Below are positions 35,240-45,891 of a stretch of 64,000 nucleotides of DNA, one piece after another. The stretch spans positions 5,412,346-5,476,345 of the forward strand of contig NW_021167080.1 of NCBI RefSeq assembly GCF_003711515.1. Reading direction: 5' to 3'. The translations under genes were made by a program, and so were the position numbers. The stretch's first letter is position 1. Each line of letters opens with the position of its first letter. Source of the DNA: Sodiomyces alkalinus F11. Its lineage: Eukaryota > Ascomycota > Sordariomycetes > Glomerellales > Plectosphaerellaceae. Under the pieces are notes generated by a model, which searched no databases, had not been told where the DNA came from, and saw only the letters and a list, made by a program, of their open reading frames with translations.

Positions 35240-36880
35240 CGTAGCGGCCCTCTCGGCTGGGCACCCCTAGCCCCCTCCGAATACCGAGGGACAAGAAGCG
35301 TTTTCCTCGTCAGATCTTCGTCAACTTCCTACGATGCGGTGTGCGAAGAGGAGGAGGGCGAGCTCAAGTGCACGACCAACCACGCACAGGTGCTGTTGTT
35401 GTGGAATCGTCAAGACCACGAATCGACTAAGCCACCTAAAGCCGAGCTCGTAGCCGACAAGCGACATCACCTTCCTCCACGTCGGCAACCCTCGTATGGT
35501 GGCCCGGTAACAGAAAGACGAAGCACACGACACAAGGGGAATGCATACGAATCAGGAAACATACCGAACGTCTGGGCGATCGATTTCGTCTACCGTCAAC
35601 CATCTCGTTACGGATTTCTTCCATCTGCCTGAACCTTCGGTTAATTGCGGCCGCCCCCTCGTCGCAATACCTTCTACTTTTTAACGACATGCGAAATTGG
35701 ATAGGCGTTCACGTACGATTTTTCTCGCCTTGTCATGCAAACTGTCATGTATTTTAGTCCTGGTTAGCTAGTTGACATCTCCGCGCGGCGTATCGGAGTC
35801 TATTTCTATATTGCCCTTTCACGTTCATCCTGTCGCCAACAGGAGGCCGATGGCACGTTGCCGGTTATGGGAGTAACCAGGAAGAAACATTTTTGATCAC
35901 CTTTTACTTGCATCATATCGTCTTTTTCTATCCCCTTTTCTCCTCTTGTCTATTTTCATACGTTTTAGAATCCGTCATTTGCACCAGCATGGCGCAAATG
36001 GTGGCGGTGGGACTACCCATTAGGTGGCGTACTGTATTGGATATTATGAGCCAGTCGTCGATAGTGCCCAACGTACACCCCAACAGGGAGCGACCAACTT
36101 GGCTGCAGCAAACGACGCTTTTGGATTTGATATGTCATGTTGCAAGACATGCGTGCCCACGGGACCCAGCTCCCTAGGTGCGTTCTCTGTCTTTCGTGTT
36201 CGATATTTAATTACGCTTACAATGAATTACAAACTTGCGGCGCGTGCTCTGTGACTGGTTTCACCTGCACCAGACCCGATCATTTCAAAGTGGAATTGAC
36301 GGAATTGTCTTCCGGGCCCGTACCGTAACGGGGGGCTGGTTGGCCATGTGGCAATACCGGCTGCCAATGGGTTTGCTTGGCGCCACCCATCGCTTCACCA
36401 ACCCCGAGATCCCGACACCCGCTTATCGCCGATATCGTATCGAGCGCCCAGGCGCAAAGAGACCCTTGGGTTACCGGGATGTTCTGCCCAATGCGCGACA
36501 TGACTCGAAAGCTCCTGCACCCCGCCAGCATGTCTCGGGCGTGATCAACGGGGAACAGTTGCTGAGTGGATGAAAAGAGATGTGATTCCTGCGCAGCCAG
36601 AGAAGTTGAGTGTTCGAACTCTGGCAGCCATGCATTGCTACGTGGCCCGCATGGAACGCATCAACCAGTTCCTGTTGGTCGAAACGCAATGCCGCCTCTC
36701 CGCATCTCCTGTAAGCCGGCGTGCGTCCAATGGTTCGGATCACAGAGTTCCTTCCGCTGATGGTGCCGAGCCCGAGCTTCGCGAGCCCTTTATTTTCTCC
36801 TCTTCTTGGTACCCGAGCTGGGCAGCAAAGTGGCCGGTCGCGACTCGAACTTGCCGTCTTGTAAGCCAAAGATTACTGGA
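35240..36880. other. Convergent intergenic region
   Basis: 1.6 kb between the AN1 gene and the endonuclease III gene, both transcribed towards it. Several overlapping open frames around 36235-36870 show no family similarity. TTCGA-containing segments near 36604 and 36845 do not fold into tRNA cloverleaves. Confidence 0.55.
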
Positions 36881-38231
36881 TCATATCCTATCCTTCTCTT
36901 CGTCTTCTTTCTTCACTTCTTCCTTGACGATCGCCTCTTGCAGGACAGTTTCCGTCACGACTCCGTCTTCGTACGTCTCGAGTTTGATAGCCGTCTCCTC
37001 CACTTTCGCCTTCCGCCCCTCAGCGACCTTCTTCCTGTCTGCAGCCCGACACAAACCTCGTAACCCGAGGCCGCATTCGCCACAACGCCGACCGCCAGTC
37101 TGCGGCGGACAGATGGTCTGCCCCAGGCCGACGAGGAGAGTATTGATCTCGCGCCAGCGGTCGCGGGGTAGCCAGGATTCGAGGGCAAGGCGGGAGGCTT
37201 CGGGGCTGGTGGTGGGACGCGGGTGCCAGCCCCAGAGATTGGTGAGGCGGTGGACATGGACGTCGACGCCGATGCCCTCGGTGCGGTCCCAGGCGGCGGA
37301 GAGGCAGAGGTGGGCCATCTTCGGTCCCACGCCCGGGAGGGAGGTCAGGCCCTCGATCGTCGTGGGGATGTCGGAGCCGTGTTTGTCGCGAATGATCTCG
37401 GCCGCTTGTTTGATGTACCTACCATTCCAATTTGTATTGTGAGCAATTAGTGCCAGCAAGACACGAACCACACCTTGGTTGAAATCCAACTGTATGATGG
37501 GAAACATGTGACACGTACTTGGTCTTGTTATTGTGAAATCCGACGACGCGGATGAGCTCGTTGAGCTTGGATGGCTCGACGGCGAGGACGTTCTCGAGTG
37601 TCAATCCCGGCGGAGCCCCTGCTGCGTGGGGCGGCAGCTCGTTGTGCAGGCGACTCATGGCGACGGCGTTGACGGTATCCTTGGTCTGGCTGGACATCAT
37701 CAGGGCAATGAGGATGTGGAAACGCTTGTCGCGGTCGCTCGCATCCGGCGCGAATAGGCGGTCGCAGCCCATGGTGTCGACGGGCGCGTCCCGGGCCGCG
37801 CCGTTGAGGCGCATCTCCCGGATCAAGGCGTACATCTCTTCCCAGTCGGAGGGGGGTTCTACCGCGGCGACTGATGAAGGAGAAGGACCCTTGATGATGC
37901 GGGCGGGCTTTCGCCGCTTGCGAGGCGTGGGAGCAGCAGGCGCAGGAGACGGTGTTCTGGAGTCATGTTCATTACGGGCGGAGGAGGAAAAGGCATCGGG
38001 GGTTGGTTCGGTCTTGATGGTTCGCCGTCGCTTTCTTGCTCCGGCGCTGTCTTCAATGTCGAGGACGGAAGGCTGTTCTGAAGGGGGGGCTGGGGTCAAG
38101 TTTGGAGACGAGGTGGCCTGGTAGGCGAAACGGGCGAGAGACGAACGCGTTATGCGCCGGGATGTCGTGGAAGGTAAGGAAGATTCGCCGAGCAGTGCGA
38201 CGGTCTCCTTGGATATACGAGAGCTGCGCAT
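36881..38231 (-). CDS. NTG1: Endonuclease III homologue (DNA glycosylase/AP lyase)
   Basis: Bifunctional base-excision-repair enzyme removing oxidised pyrimidines, in nucleus and possibly mitochondria. Exons 38231-37519 and 37418-36881 give 416 residues. Residues 1-130 are a basic, low-complexity extension with KRRRTIK and [11 protein letters not shown], likely nuclear localisation signals. The glycosylase domain has [28 protein letters not shown], the helix-hairpin-helix LPGVGPKMA with the catalytic Lys, and [11 protein letters not shown] with the catalytic Asp. The 4Fe-4S loop has four Cys spaced 8-2-7 ([21 protein letters not shown]), the fungal spacing. The C-terminal about 45 residues are acidic/Lys-rich ([10 protein letters not shown]). 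The single 100-nt intron has GTACGT and TAG ends. Divergent from the orphan coiled-coil gene. Confidence 0.93.
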
Positions 38232-39723
38232 CGTAGACGGGCAAACCTGAGTCGCACCAAGACTTGATGGAATTGATACTATGGTTTTGCTTCACAGATG
38301 TCGGTGTACAACGGAAGGTACTTATTACAAGAGCACAGGTACTAAGCTACCGAGGTACAAATGTACCTACGTAAGCAAATACTGATTGGTCCGCCAGGTT
38401 CCGGCGAGCCAAAGTACTGGGACCGGGGGGTCCAGAACATGTGGACCACCCATTCGGAAAATATCTCCGACAACGTCTCTAAGAAGAGCCCCAATAAGAG
38501 CTCCAACGGGCTGACGACCACAACGGAAGGACATAATGTCTGGAAGCTCTGCATCTCCGCCACAAGTACGAACTACTTCAATTAATATTCTTCCGCATTC
38601 ATCTTCAAACTCGCCTCCTTCCTTGTTATGTTAGAGTTGATAAAGTGATCTCTTGGCGACAATCCCCACTTCAACGACTATGAGGACGAGCCGTCGACAT
38701 AGAAAAGAAAGTCAGAGGGACTACTGCCCTGATTATCTCGGGGCCTCCAGGGCACCTATCTGCGCCATAGCTTCTATTCCTGGCAACAGAGCTTCGTTTC
38801 GAGGACATATTCCCAGGTAGAACGAAGTGTTGACCTACTTACCTTCTCGGGTCGACGTACGCGTTCCTCGTCCGTCCAATCAACATGACATCTTTTACCA
38901 AACCACCAAGCCCCGGGACGCAGTATCCTTACGTCTTCACCTTTTTATTTAGTGGCCAGCATATTGTCTGGATACCACTGAATTATCATCATGGTCTGGC
39001 CTTGCCAAACTATGCAAACGAAGAGTTGGGCCCCTCGAGAGTCTTCTGACCCCGATACATTGAATGAAGCACTGTGATCTCCTTCTATAAAAACCTCACA
39101 TGACGATTTGAACTCAAAGTTCAAGGTCCAAAGCCGTCCTAGCTTTCCTTATGTCTTCTTCTTTCGTACTCCTCCTCCCCCTTTTCCTGCTCTTTCTATA
39201 TTTTACTGGGCATTATTTCACAGGTATTTCTAGTGCCGCCTCGTCTTTCCATCATCTGCTGTTTCTGACATTTATACTATCAGAGGTACCATGATCTGAA
39301 GTTCACCGAGCGTTACTTTCCCCACGTTGCTCACCACGATCCTCCTTTCTTAACATTCATGTATCTCTTCATGATTCTTTCTACCAGGCCTATATCATAC
39401 AGCCTCAGCTAACATTACGTAGTCATTCTTATAGCATATTCGAACTTCATTATCCTGACGTACACAGAGGGAGACTTAAGATCTAGAAGGCACGCAGCTC
39501 CTTACTTCTCAGAGCTTATACATCCTTAACACAGGAGGAAAGCACGCAAGTGACCCTCTTCCCCTGGCAACAGTTTACGAACAGACCGGTTCCCACCAGC
39601 CATTGATTGATTTGGTGACTGGTACTGCGCACGTCTTTCCTTTTTACACAAAGTGACCCATGGTCTATCTGCTCCAAGGGGCCCTCATTACTGCATATGG
39701 CAATCTACACTGCCACTTTAACA
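38232..39723. other. Divergent intergenic region, NTG1 / orphan gene
   Basis: 1.5 kb. GTAC-type motifs at 38320-38370, a small inverted repeat GGTCCA-7 nt-TGGACC at 38429-38447 inside a GC-richer island (38385-38460), and a pyrimidine tract at about 39140-39190. No gene supported. Confidence 0.55.
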
Positions 39724-41390
39724 ATGGCATCCGACTCTGAGAAAAGGAGCGTGACCCCAGACATTGTAAGTAAAGACATCCTATATATCAACGTCGTTCC
39801 TTCTGATTGAGCTGATGTGACTAATTGAAGGCATTCTTTTAGGAAGCTCTTCGAGTGATGGCTGCTGCTCAAAGGCCGATGTGTCTCGCATGTATCGCAA
39901 AGTGCGGCGACAATCCCGGTCATATATGCGAGTACCCAGACAAGTCAACGTCCCCCTGCAATCACTGTCACGACGTCTCCGAGTGCATTAAGGTGAAGAG
40001 CACATTGGCCAGTGTAAAGCAGCTACAGAAGATGGCCAGGGACATTGTGCAGACCGAGAGACGCAGTAATGGTGTCCCCTGTGTCGAGAAGAGGCATTGG
40101 CTCAAGATACTCAGTCGTGCTGTCTTCCAGTTCGTAGAGGAGAAGTGGATGCACAAGTTGACTCGCATGGAGCTGGACTGCAAGCGGAAGAGAGAGGCAA
40201 GCCTTGAAGATGATTTGTCCCGGAAAAGACAAGAGCTTGAGCAGGTCGAATCGGACTCTAACAAGTCTGCAGAAGATGAGAAAATCAGGCTTCGCCATCA
40301 ACTCGGCGTGGCCAACCGCGAGATTAGCGACATCGCAGCACAATATACCGAACTACGTAAGATCTTTTCGGGGCGGGTCGTGGAATCGATGAACACGCAA
40401 ACGGAGCTTCGGAGGCAGGTCGATTCTCTCACGTCTGAGCGAGATCAACTCCGACAAGAAAAGGAGGCCAGAGAAGCAGACCTCGAGGCTCACATACAGG
40501 AGCGCAAGAATACGGCTGCCCAACATGATGATTTGCGCCGACAGTTCCTAGCCCTGCAGGACGAAGCCATTGCCAGAAGGGATGAATATAAGACACACCT
40601 GCACAACGTGACCAGCGACATGCGCAGGCAAGTCTCGCAACTCTCTCGTAAGAATGACGAGACTACCGCACGACAGGCAGAGTTTGAAATTGAATACCGC
40701 AACATTGTCGACCAATGTGCTGCGCTGCGGGAGAGCCTAGCTCGAGTTCAGGCCGACTCGGATAACCACCTGAGGGAACTAGAAGCACGACTTCACAACG
40801 TCACGGCTCAACGCGACGCCCTACAAGATGACCTTGCCAGGCGCAGAGACGAGTCCATTACTACGCTAGGAGGGCTCAAGGAGCCGCTTCGCCAGACAGC
40901 TGTGGGCGATATGGGCGTGCACGATACGCCCAATTCCTCCCTAGATCAGTCGATGACTAGGCTCGAGGCAGTGGAGATGCAACTGCATGAAGCTACGTCG
41001 GTCAACGAGAAATTACAAGCAGACATGGCGGCCAGACATGAACAGTCCATCGCCCGATACGTTGCGTTAGAAGAGCGTATTTTTGATCTAATGGTAGAGA
41101 ATGCCAAACTCAAGGCCCAACTGCAGGAATTGGGACAAGATGCAGAGCGATGGGAAGGACGCCGTGCGCCGGAAATCGGAAGAGACCGGATTTCGCATCC
41201 CCAGGGCCAGATTATTGAGCAAGGAGTGACCGCTTCACAAGAAGAAGAACTCCTCTCTCAGCTCCGCGAATTTCGGAAAGTACGAGACCAGCTTGAGCAG
41301 GACAGGGATGAGAATAAGAGAGTCATTGAAGTACTTCTTCAGGAGATGGCTGAGTATAAGCAAGAAATTTGGAGAAGGAGCAGTATCTGA
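39724..41390 (+). CDS. Orphan Cys-rich / coiled-coil protein
   Basis: I do not recognise a named family. Exons 39724-39765 and 39843-41390 encode 529 residues; the upstream ATG is supported by an in-phase 77-nt intron with GTAAGT and TTTTAG ends. Residues 27-62 hold seven Cys: C28-x2-C31-x3-C35-x7-C43-x9-C53-x2-C56-x5-C62, together with two His. The six main Cys resemble a zinc-binding module loosely like a fungal binuclear cluster (inference). After a basic segment (about 65-125) almost the whole remainder is predicted coiled coil: repeated RRQ, RDELR-like and EELE-type heptads, with repeated HNVTxxR phrases (about residues 293, 359) hinting at internal duplication. No transmembrane segment. 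It could be a structural or DNA-associated protein. Convergent with the 90-residue gene. Confidence 0.72.
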
Positions 41391-41880
41391 CGAACAAGAC
41401 GCAGAAGATCAGTTCGAAAATTTGGCCGGAGACGTTTACACGGGCGTTATTTCGTGTAGAGGCGGTAAGTCTCTACCTCCCTCGTGTAGAGGATTACATT
41501 TGCTGATATTGGAATATTCAGGGGCTGGACACGCGTTCCATACTTGAACTGGAAGAATCTCTTCGCTATCTATAGGGATTTACCTCTGCCCATAATCTAC
41601 TATTTGCTTCTCTGTTTCTCCTGACCTCTTCGTCTTTCACTTGCCCTTTTTTCTTTCTTTTCTTCTTCTTTCGTTTCTCCTCCTTCCTTTTCTTTATTCT
41701 ACTTTTATACAAGGAAGAGCTCCGGGTCGCAACGCATCCATAGCAGGACGGGGACGACGGCTGGCATTGAACGGATAAGACAGAGGACAAATAATTACAG
41801 AAAGCTCCAAGTCAAACTAACGTGGTCGCCTCTGACAAGACCCAACCTACTATAAATGAATACTAAATTGATACATTCTA
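41391..41880. other. Convergent intergenic region
   Basis: 3' flanks of the orphan gene and the small hypothetical; contains a long pyrimidine tract (about 41613-41705). Nothing else seen. Confidence 0.6.
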
Positions 41881-42153
41881 TCACATCGCCGCGCTCTGAG
41901 ATCCCCTGATCTCATGTTGTTCCACCCAGCATGACAGTCCCTCTGCAGTGTCCCACCTCAGAGGCTCCGTTTCATTAATGGGAACCTGCGTCACTCCGTT
42001 CACGAGATCCTCACCCATGCGCCGGGCCTCAATATTCGCATCTTCGATGGAGGAATATACGCCGACGATGACGAATTCTCCATTTTGGTCATCTCGCCAG
42101 AGGACAAGAAATATCCTATTGGGTGAAGGAACTGGGTTTGCCTGATCTGACAT
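41881..42153 (-). CDS. Small hypothetical protein (90 residues)
   Basis: Uninterrupted frame starting MSDQANPVPSPN, with an ordered-looking centre: hydrophobic strand FLVLWRD, then GEFVIVGVYSSIEDANIEARRMGEDL, which reads like a beta-alpha unit, and WVEQHEI near the end. The pattern of strand, helix with EAR and later strand suggests a small alpha/beta fold, but no family is recognised. No signal peptide or membrane segment. The frame stays open upstream without another ATG, so 42153 is the likely start. It lies 466 bp upstream of the short-chain dehydrogenase stop codon, on the same strand. It could be a lineage-restricted gene; coding status is likely but unproven. Confidence 0.6.
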   Translation of the reverse strand: MSDQANPVPSPNRIFLVLWRDDQNGEFVIVGVYSSIEDANIEARRMGEDLVNGVTQVPINETEPLRWDTAEGLSCWVEQHEIRGSQSAAM

Positions 42154-42619
42154 GTTTGTGGGGTGCTCGCTGCAGAACGGGGGATGGATTGCCGAAGCAA
42201 GTTGCCTTATTGAGTGGCCAGTAGGAAGTGAGTGGGTTTTAGGACGCAACAAGTTGAGATAGAGTCGGTTTATGTCGTTTTATGAAGCGCTCTTTTCGAC
42301 TGGAAATTCAGCTTAATTATTCATTTGCGGCAGTCTCTGGCTCATATGTAACTTCTCAGATTGAAGTGGGATGAATAGGTTACCGGGTTGAAAGGTGCAA
42401 GACGTCCAAGGTTTCCTGTCTTATATCGACACGGTGACATCACACCGAGCACAACTGCCCATCACGTGACTCAGCGAAACCGCTTCACCGAGGGTACGGA
42501 GTGAAGATGAGGAGCATGGCCAGAATAGAGCCACGAGACTGACATTGGAGAACGACATTCAAAATACCCCGGATGTATCATTATTTATCATATTAAGCGA
42601 ATAATCTACCACAGCACCA
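42154..42619. other. Intergenic
   Basis: Upstream of the 90-residue gene and downstream of the SDR gene. A TACGGAGTG motif at about 42495. Nothing else recognised. Confidence 0.55.
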
Positions 42620-43531
42620 TTACTGCAGGCCCAGCAACATGCCTCCGTTGGCGCAAATAACCTGCCCAGTGCACCACGCCGACTCGGGCGAGCACAACAT
42701 GGCAACCACGCCCGCGACCTCCTCTACATAAGCCGGCCGTCCCCCGGCCTCCTCGGCATTCTTCACGACCTCATCGGAGTCGATACCGGGCCTAGCCCTC
42801 ATGAGCGGGGTGTGTTCGATGTACCCCTTGATGAAGCGCTTAAACTCGGGCGTGTTGCGGTCGTACATCGGGGTCAGGACAGGCCCCGGGTTGATGGCGT
42901 TCACGGTCGCGCTCTCGCTCAGCTCGCGGGCCCAGGTCCGCGTCATGGCCTCCAGCGCGGCCTTGGTGCCGCCGTAGACAGTCTGTCCGGGGAAGCCGCC
43001 GGAGGAGCTGACGGAAGACAGGTTGACGATGCGGCCGGAGCGGTCGGTCGGGAGGTAGGGCTGGGCAGCCTGGACGAGCAGCAGGGGACCCAGGACGTTG
43101 ACGCGGTACGAGGTCTCGAAGTCTTCGACCTTGATGTCGGGGAGCTTGTCGTTCAAAGCGACGCCGGCGTTGTTGATGAGGATGTCGATTTGGAAGCGAG
43201 ATGCACCGGGCTCTAGGATCCGGCTCTTGGCGGTCTCGATGAGCGAGGCTGGGCCGGCGGTCGTGCCGAGGTCGGCCTGGATGGGTATGGCGAGGATGCC
43301 GTGCCTCGCGGTCAGATCCTGGGCGAGTTTCTCGGCGGGCGCCTGGGAAGATGTTGACGTGTAGCCCAGAATAAGATCGCACCCCTTGGCGGCAAGGATC
43401 TCAGCGATGGCGTAGCCGATGCCTGGGACGGGTTTAGTGAAGACTTCCAGGGCTGTGATGTCTCCATGATACGACTCACCTCTCGATGCGCCGGTGACAA
43501 TACCGAGCTTCTTTTCCAGGGGGCGGGCCAT
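42620..43531 (-). CDS. Short-chain dehydrogenase/reductase, FabG-like
   Basis: NAD(P)-dependent oxidoreductase of the classical SDR type. Exons 43531-43480 and 43422-42620 encode 284 residues. The cofactor motif is formed across the intron: GIVTGASR joined to GIGYAIAE (TGxxxGIG). Further hallmarks are DILINNAGVA (NNAG), the catalytic Ser in VNLSSVSSSGG, the active-site YGGTKAALE (YxxxK), NAINPGPVLTPM, and the C-terminal GQVICANGGMLLG, like FabG (GQ...DGG). The 57-nt intron (43423-43479) contains no stop and is a multiple of three, so unspliced RNA would also be translatable but would split the cofactor motif by 19 residues. Substrate unknown; close to 3-oxoacyl-[ACP] reductase-like fungal SDRs. 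Confidence 0.9.
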   Translation of the reverse strand: MARPLEKKLGIVTGASRGESYHGDITALEVFTKPVPGIGYAIAEILAAKGCDLILGYTSTSSQAPAEKLAQDLTARHGILAIPIQADLGTTAGPASLIETAKSRILEPGASRFQIDILINNAGVALNDKLPDIKVEDFETSYRVNVLGPLLLVQAAQPYLPTDRSGRIVNLSSVSSSGGFPGQTVYGGTKAALEAMTRTWARELSESATVNAINPGPVLTPMYDRNTPEFKRFIKGYIEHTPLMRARPGIDSDEVVKNAEEAGGRPAYVEEVAGVVAMLCSPESAWCTGQVICANGGMLLGLQ

Positions 43532-44683
43532 TCTGTCAGAAGATGAGGAATCTGATCGTGCTTTTCGATTGGGTACCTGGTCAATAGGGGATGCTAGGTT
43601 CTCGATCACAGGGAGCAGCAACTTTCACACTTGCGACAGGAGGTTGGAGGGAAAGAGGAAACAGCTGAAATTAATGTGAATCGGAAAAGAAGCTAATCAG
43701 GACCTGAAAGTCAAGGCTTCAAGTCATGCCGACAAGGAGCCGTCCCTCCATTTCTTCCATTACAAACAGTGATGGGTATATTCCGCTCATTTGAGGGTCT
43801 CGTGTTGTCGTGAGATTGCGGTCAATACGGAGAATACGGAGTAGCGGGGAGGGGCGGTAAAATGCGTTGGGTGGGGAGGGGGAAAAGAGAACTACCTACC
43901 CCGCTGATTCGGTTCTGCCCCGCAGCGATATCCGACTATTATATCCGATAGGTGACGAACTGATGCGCACCAATCCCTAGGAGGCGCCAGAGTTGAGACC
44001 ATTGTCTAAGGTAATCAGGGTCAGAAGGTCCAGAAGGTATTGTATTCGTCCTGAGTACATACGTGTAATAACTGGAAAGCCGCCTAAATCCAAGATTTTG
44101 TGGCGCTTGTCACGTCAGTGTCTTGGATAGGTACTTGTGTCACTGCATGTATCAGATCTTTTGGAATTAAGCTTTGGGATAATGTGCATAATGTGCTGTT
44201 CAAGATGCCCTTGTTGATGCTGAACCTCCCATAATACTTCTGTAAGGTACCTAAGTATTCTAATCTGTACCTACCTTAGGTACCGACTTACGTTGTACTG
44301 TGCCTGAAGGACCCATCCTTATCAGTGATACAGCCAATCAATGGCGCTTAGGTAACTCTTGATCTTCGTCACAAACAACTACCTACACGTGCAGAAGGAA
44401 ATGTGAAGAAGTGAAGCTCAACACAACATCGACAGACAGGAGCTCCTCTACTATCACAACCAACACCACTCATCTTTCCACTGCAAACTACGGATTTGCG
44501 ACTCGCGATTCAATTCTAAGGTGCTACCTTTTCCTCACTGAACACTTCCCATCTAGGAGGAAAACGAGTCGACACCGAACGAGCGATCCATACAGTACCC
44601 GAGAGAGAGAGAAAAAGAATACCAGAGTGAGAAGAGATAAAAAGGGAAAATACGAACAGGAATATAATAAAGGGCCTCTTACC
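43532..44683. other. Divergent intergenic region, SDR / NAA10
   Basis: 1.15 kb. TACGGAGTA at 43835-43843, TAAGGTACCTA near 44243-44253 and CTTAGGTACC near 44274-44283. The NAA10 frame is open upstream of 44684 but has no ATG, so it is untranslated leader. Confidence 0.6.
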
Positions 44684-45397
44684 ATGGATATCCGACTCCT
44701 CCAACCCTCCGACCTCCCCCTCATCCAACACGCCAACCTCGAGAACCTGCCGGAAAACTACTTCCTCAAATACTACCTCTACCACGCCCTCTCCTGGCCA
44801 CAGCTGAGCTATGTCGCCGTCGACGCCTCCCGCCCGCGCACCTCGCCCTACGACCACCCCAAGATTGTCGGCTACGTCCTAGCCAAGATGGAGGAGGAGC
44901 CCTCGGACGGCATCCCGCACGGCCACATCACCTCCCTCTCCGTCATGCGCACCCACCGCCGCCTGGGCATCGCCGAGAAGCTCATGCGCCAGTCCCAGCG
45001 CGCCATGGTCGAGACCTTCGGCGCCAAGTACGTCAGCCTCCACGTCCGCGTCAGCAACGTCGCCGCCATCCGCCTCTACCGCGACACCCTCGGCTTCACC
45101 GTCGAGAAGGCCGAGCCCAAGTACTACGCCGACGGGGAGGACGCCCACTGCATGCGCCTCGACCTGGGCCCCATCCGCGCCCAGATCGCCGAGGAAGAAA
45201 AACAGATGGAGAAGCTGTTTCCGGCTGCGGAGGACAAGGGCGACGCCGCGGGGGAGGACCAGGACGAGGGCGAAGCCGTGGGTGACGTGGGGCGAGATCC
45301 GGGCGCTGGCGAGCTGAAGAAGGTGAAGGTCGGTCGTGGCTTGGGCGTCGGTACCCTGGTGGAGAAGATTGCGCCTTCTGCAACTAAATCGGCGTGA
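44684..45397 (+). CDS. NAA10: NatA N-terminal acetyltransferase catalytic subunit Naa10/Ard1
   Basis: GNAT-fold acetyltransferase that, with Naa15, acetylates the N termini of nascent proteins after Met removal. Single exon, 237 residues. The start ATG at 44684 has an ACCATGG context. Hallmarks in order: [44 protein letters not shown] (substrate region), [22 protein letters not shown] with the acetyl-CoA loop [24 protein letters not shown] and [22 protein letters not shown]. The catalytic domain ends at about residue 160. The tail is acidic ([10 protein letters not shown], then a Glu/Asp/Gly-rich stretch), finishing with a Lys/Gly-rich segment; longer C-terminal tails are common in fungal Ard1. 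Convergent with the 781-residue gene. Confidence 0.94.
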   Translation: MDIRLLQPSDLPLIQHANLENLPENYFLKYYLYHALSWPQLSYVAVDASRPRTSPYDHPKIVGYVLAKMEEEPSDGIPHGHITSLSVMRTHRRLGIAEKLMRQSQRAMVETFGAKYVSLHVRVSNVAAIRLYRDTLGFTVEKAEPKYYADGEDAHCMRLDLGPIRAQIAEEEKQMEKLFPAAEDKGDAAGEDQDEGEAVGDVGRDPGAGELKKVKVGRGLGVGTLVEKIAPSATKSA

Positions 45398-45891
45398 GTG
45401 TAGAGGAAAAGCAAGAAGAATAAAAGAGGAAAGACAAAAGTATTGATATCCACTTGACACTCTGGGGTTAACTCGTGCTACCTCTGCATCTGCCTACCTT
45501 ACCGTTAGGAATCTAGTCACGGTTTCCCATGCTCACTCAGACACGGGAACGTCGAGGTGCGGAAGGGGGGGAAGAAGACGGGGATATCGGATCGTTCTGA
45601 CTGCTGGGTAGGGACTGCAGCCTCAGAAACACATCTAGGAGATGACGAACCACAGAGACGACGATATCACTGTCAGGGCATTCTAGGGAGAGCCAAATCG
45701 GGGAAACCGATTGGGCAGAGTGAATGACCAGGAGGAATAAAGGGCAACGACTTGGAGTACAGGGTGAATCTTACCTACGTGGCAGGAGTAGAGGACTTCA
45801 GACCCAAATGAAACCCATGCTGGAGACATCATCACCCATTTACCACCTCTCTCTCCTATCCCCCTAACCTCTCGTGGAAGAGGTTGCAGCT
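45398..45891. other. Convergent intergenic region
   Basis: 3' flanks of NAA10 and the following minus-strand gene. No further element recognised. Confidence 0.6.

Noticed and set aside
36235..36573. 112-codon plus-strand ORF before NTG1
   Set aside because: No similarity; overlaps other equally open frames, as expected from base composition.
36590..36890. Possible tRNA genes around TTCGAAC (36604-36620) and TTCGAGT on the minus strand (about 36845)
   Set aside because: T-loop-like heptamers are present, but the flanking five bases do not pair and no acceptor stem or D arm can be formed.
44411..44683. N-terminal extension of NAA10
   Set aside because: Starts with a non-ATG codon; Naa10 homologues begin at MDIR/MNIR, matching the ATG at 44684.
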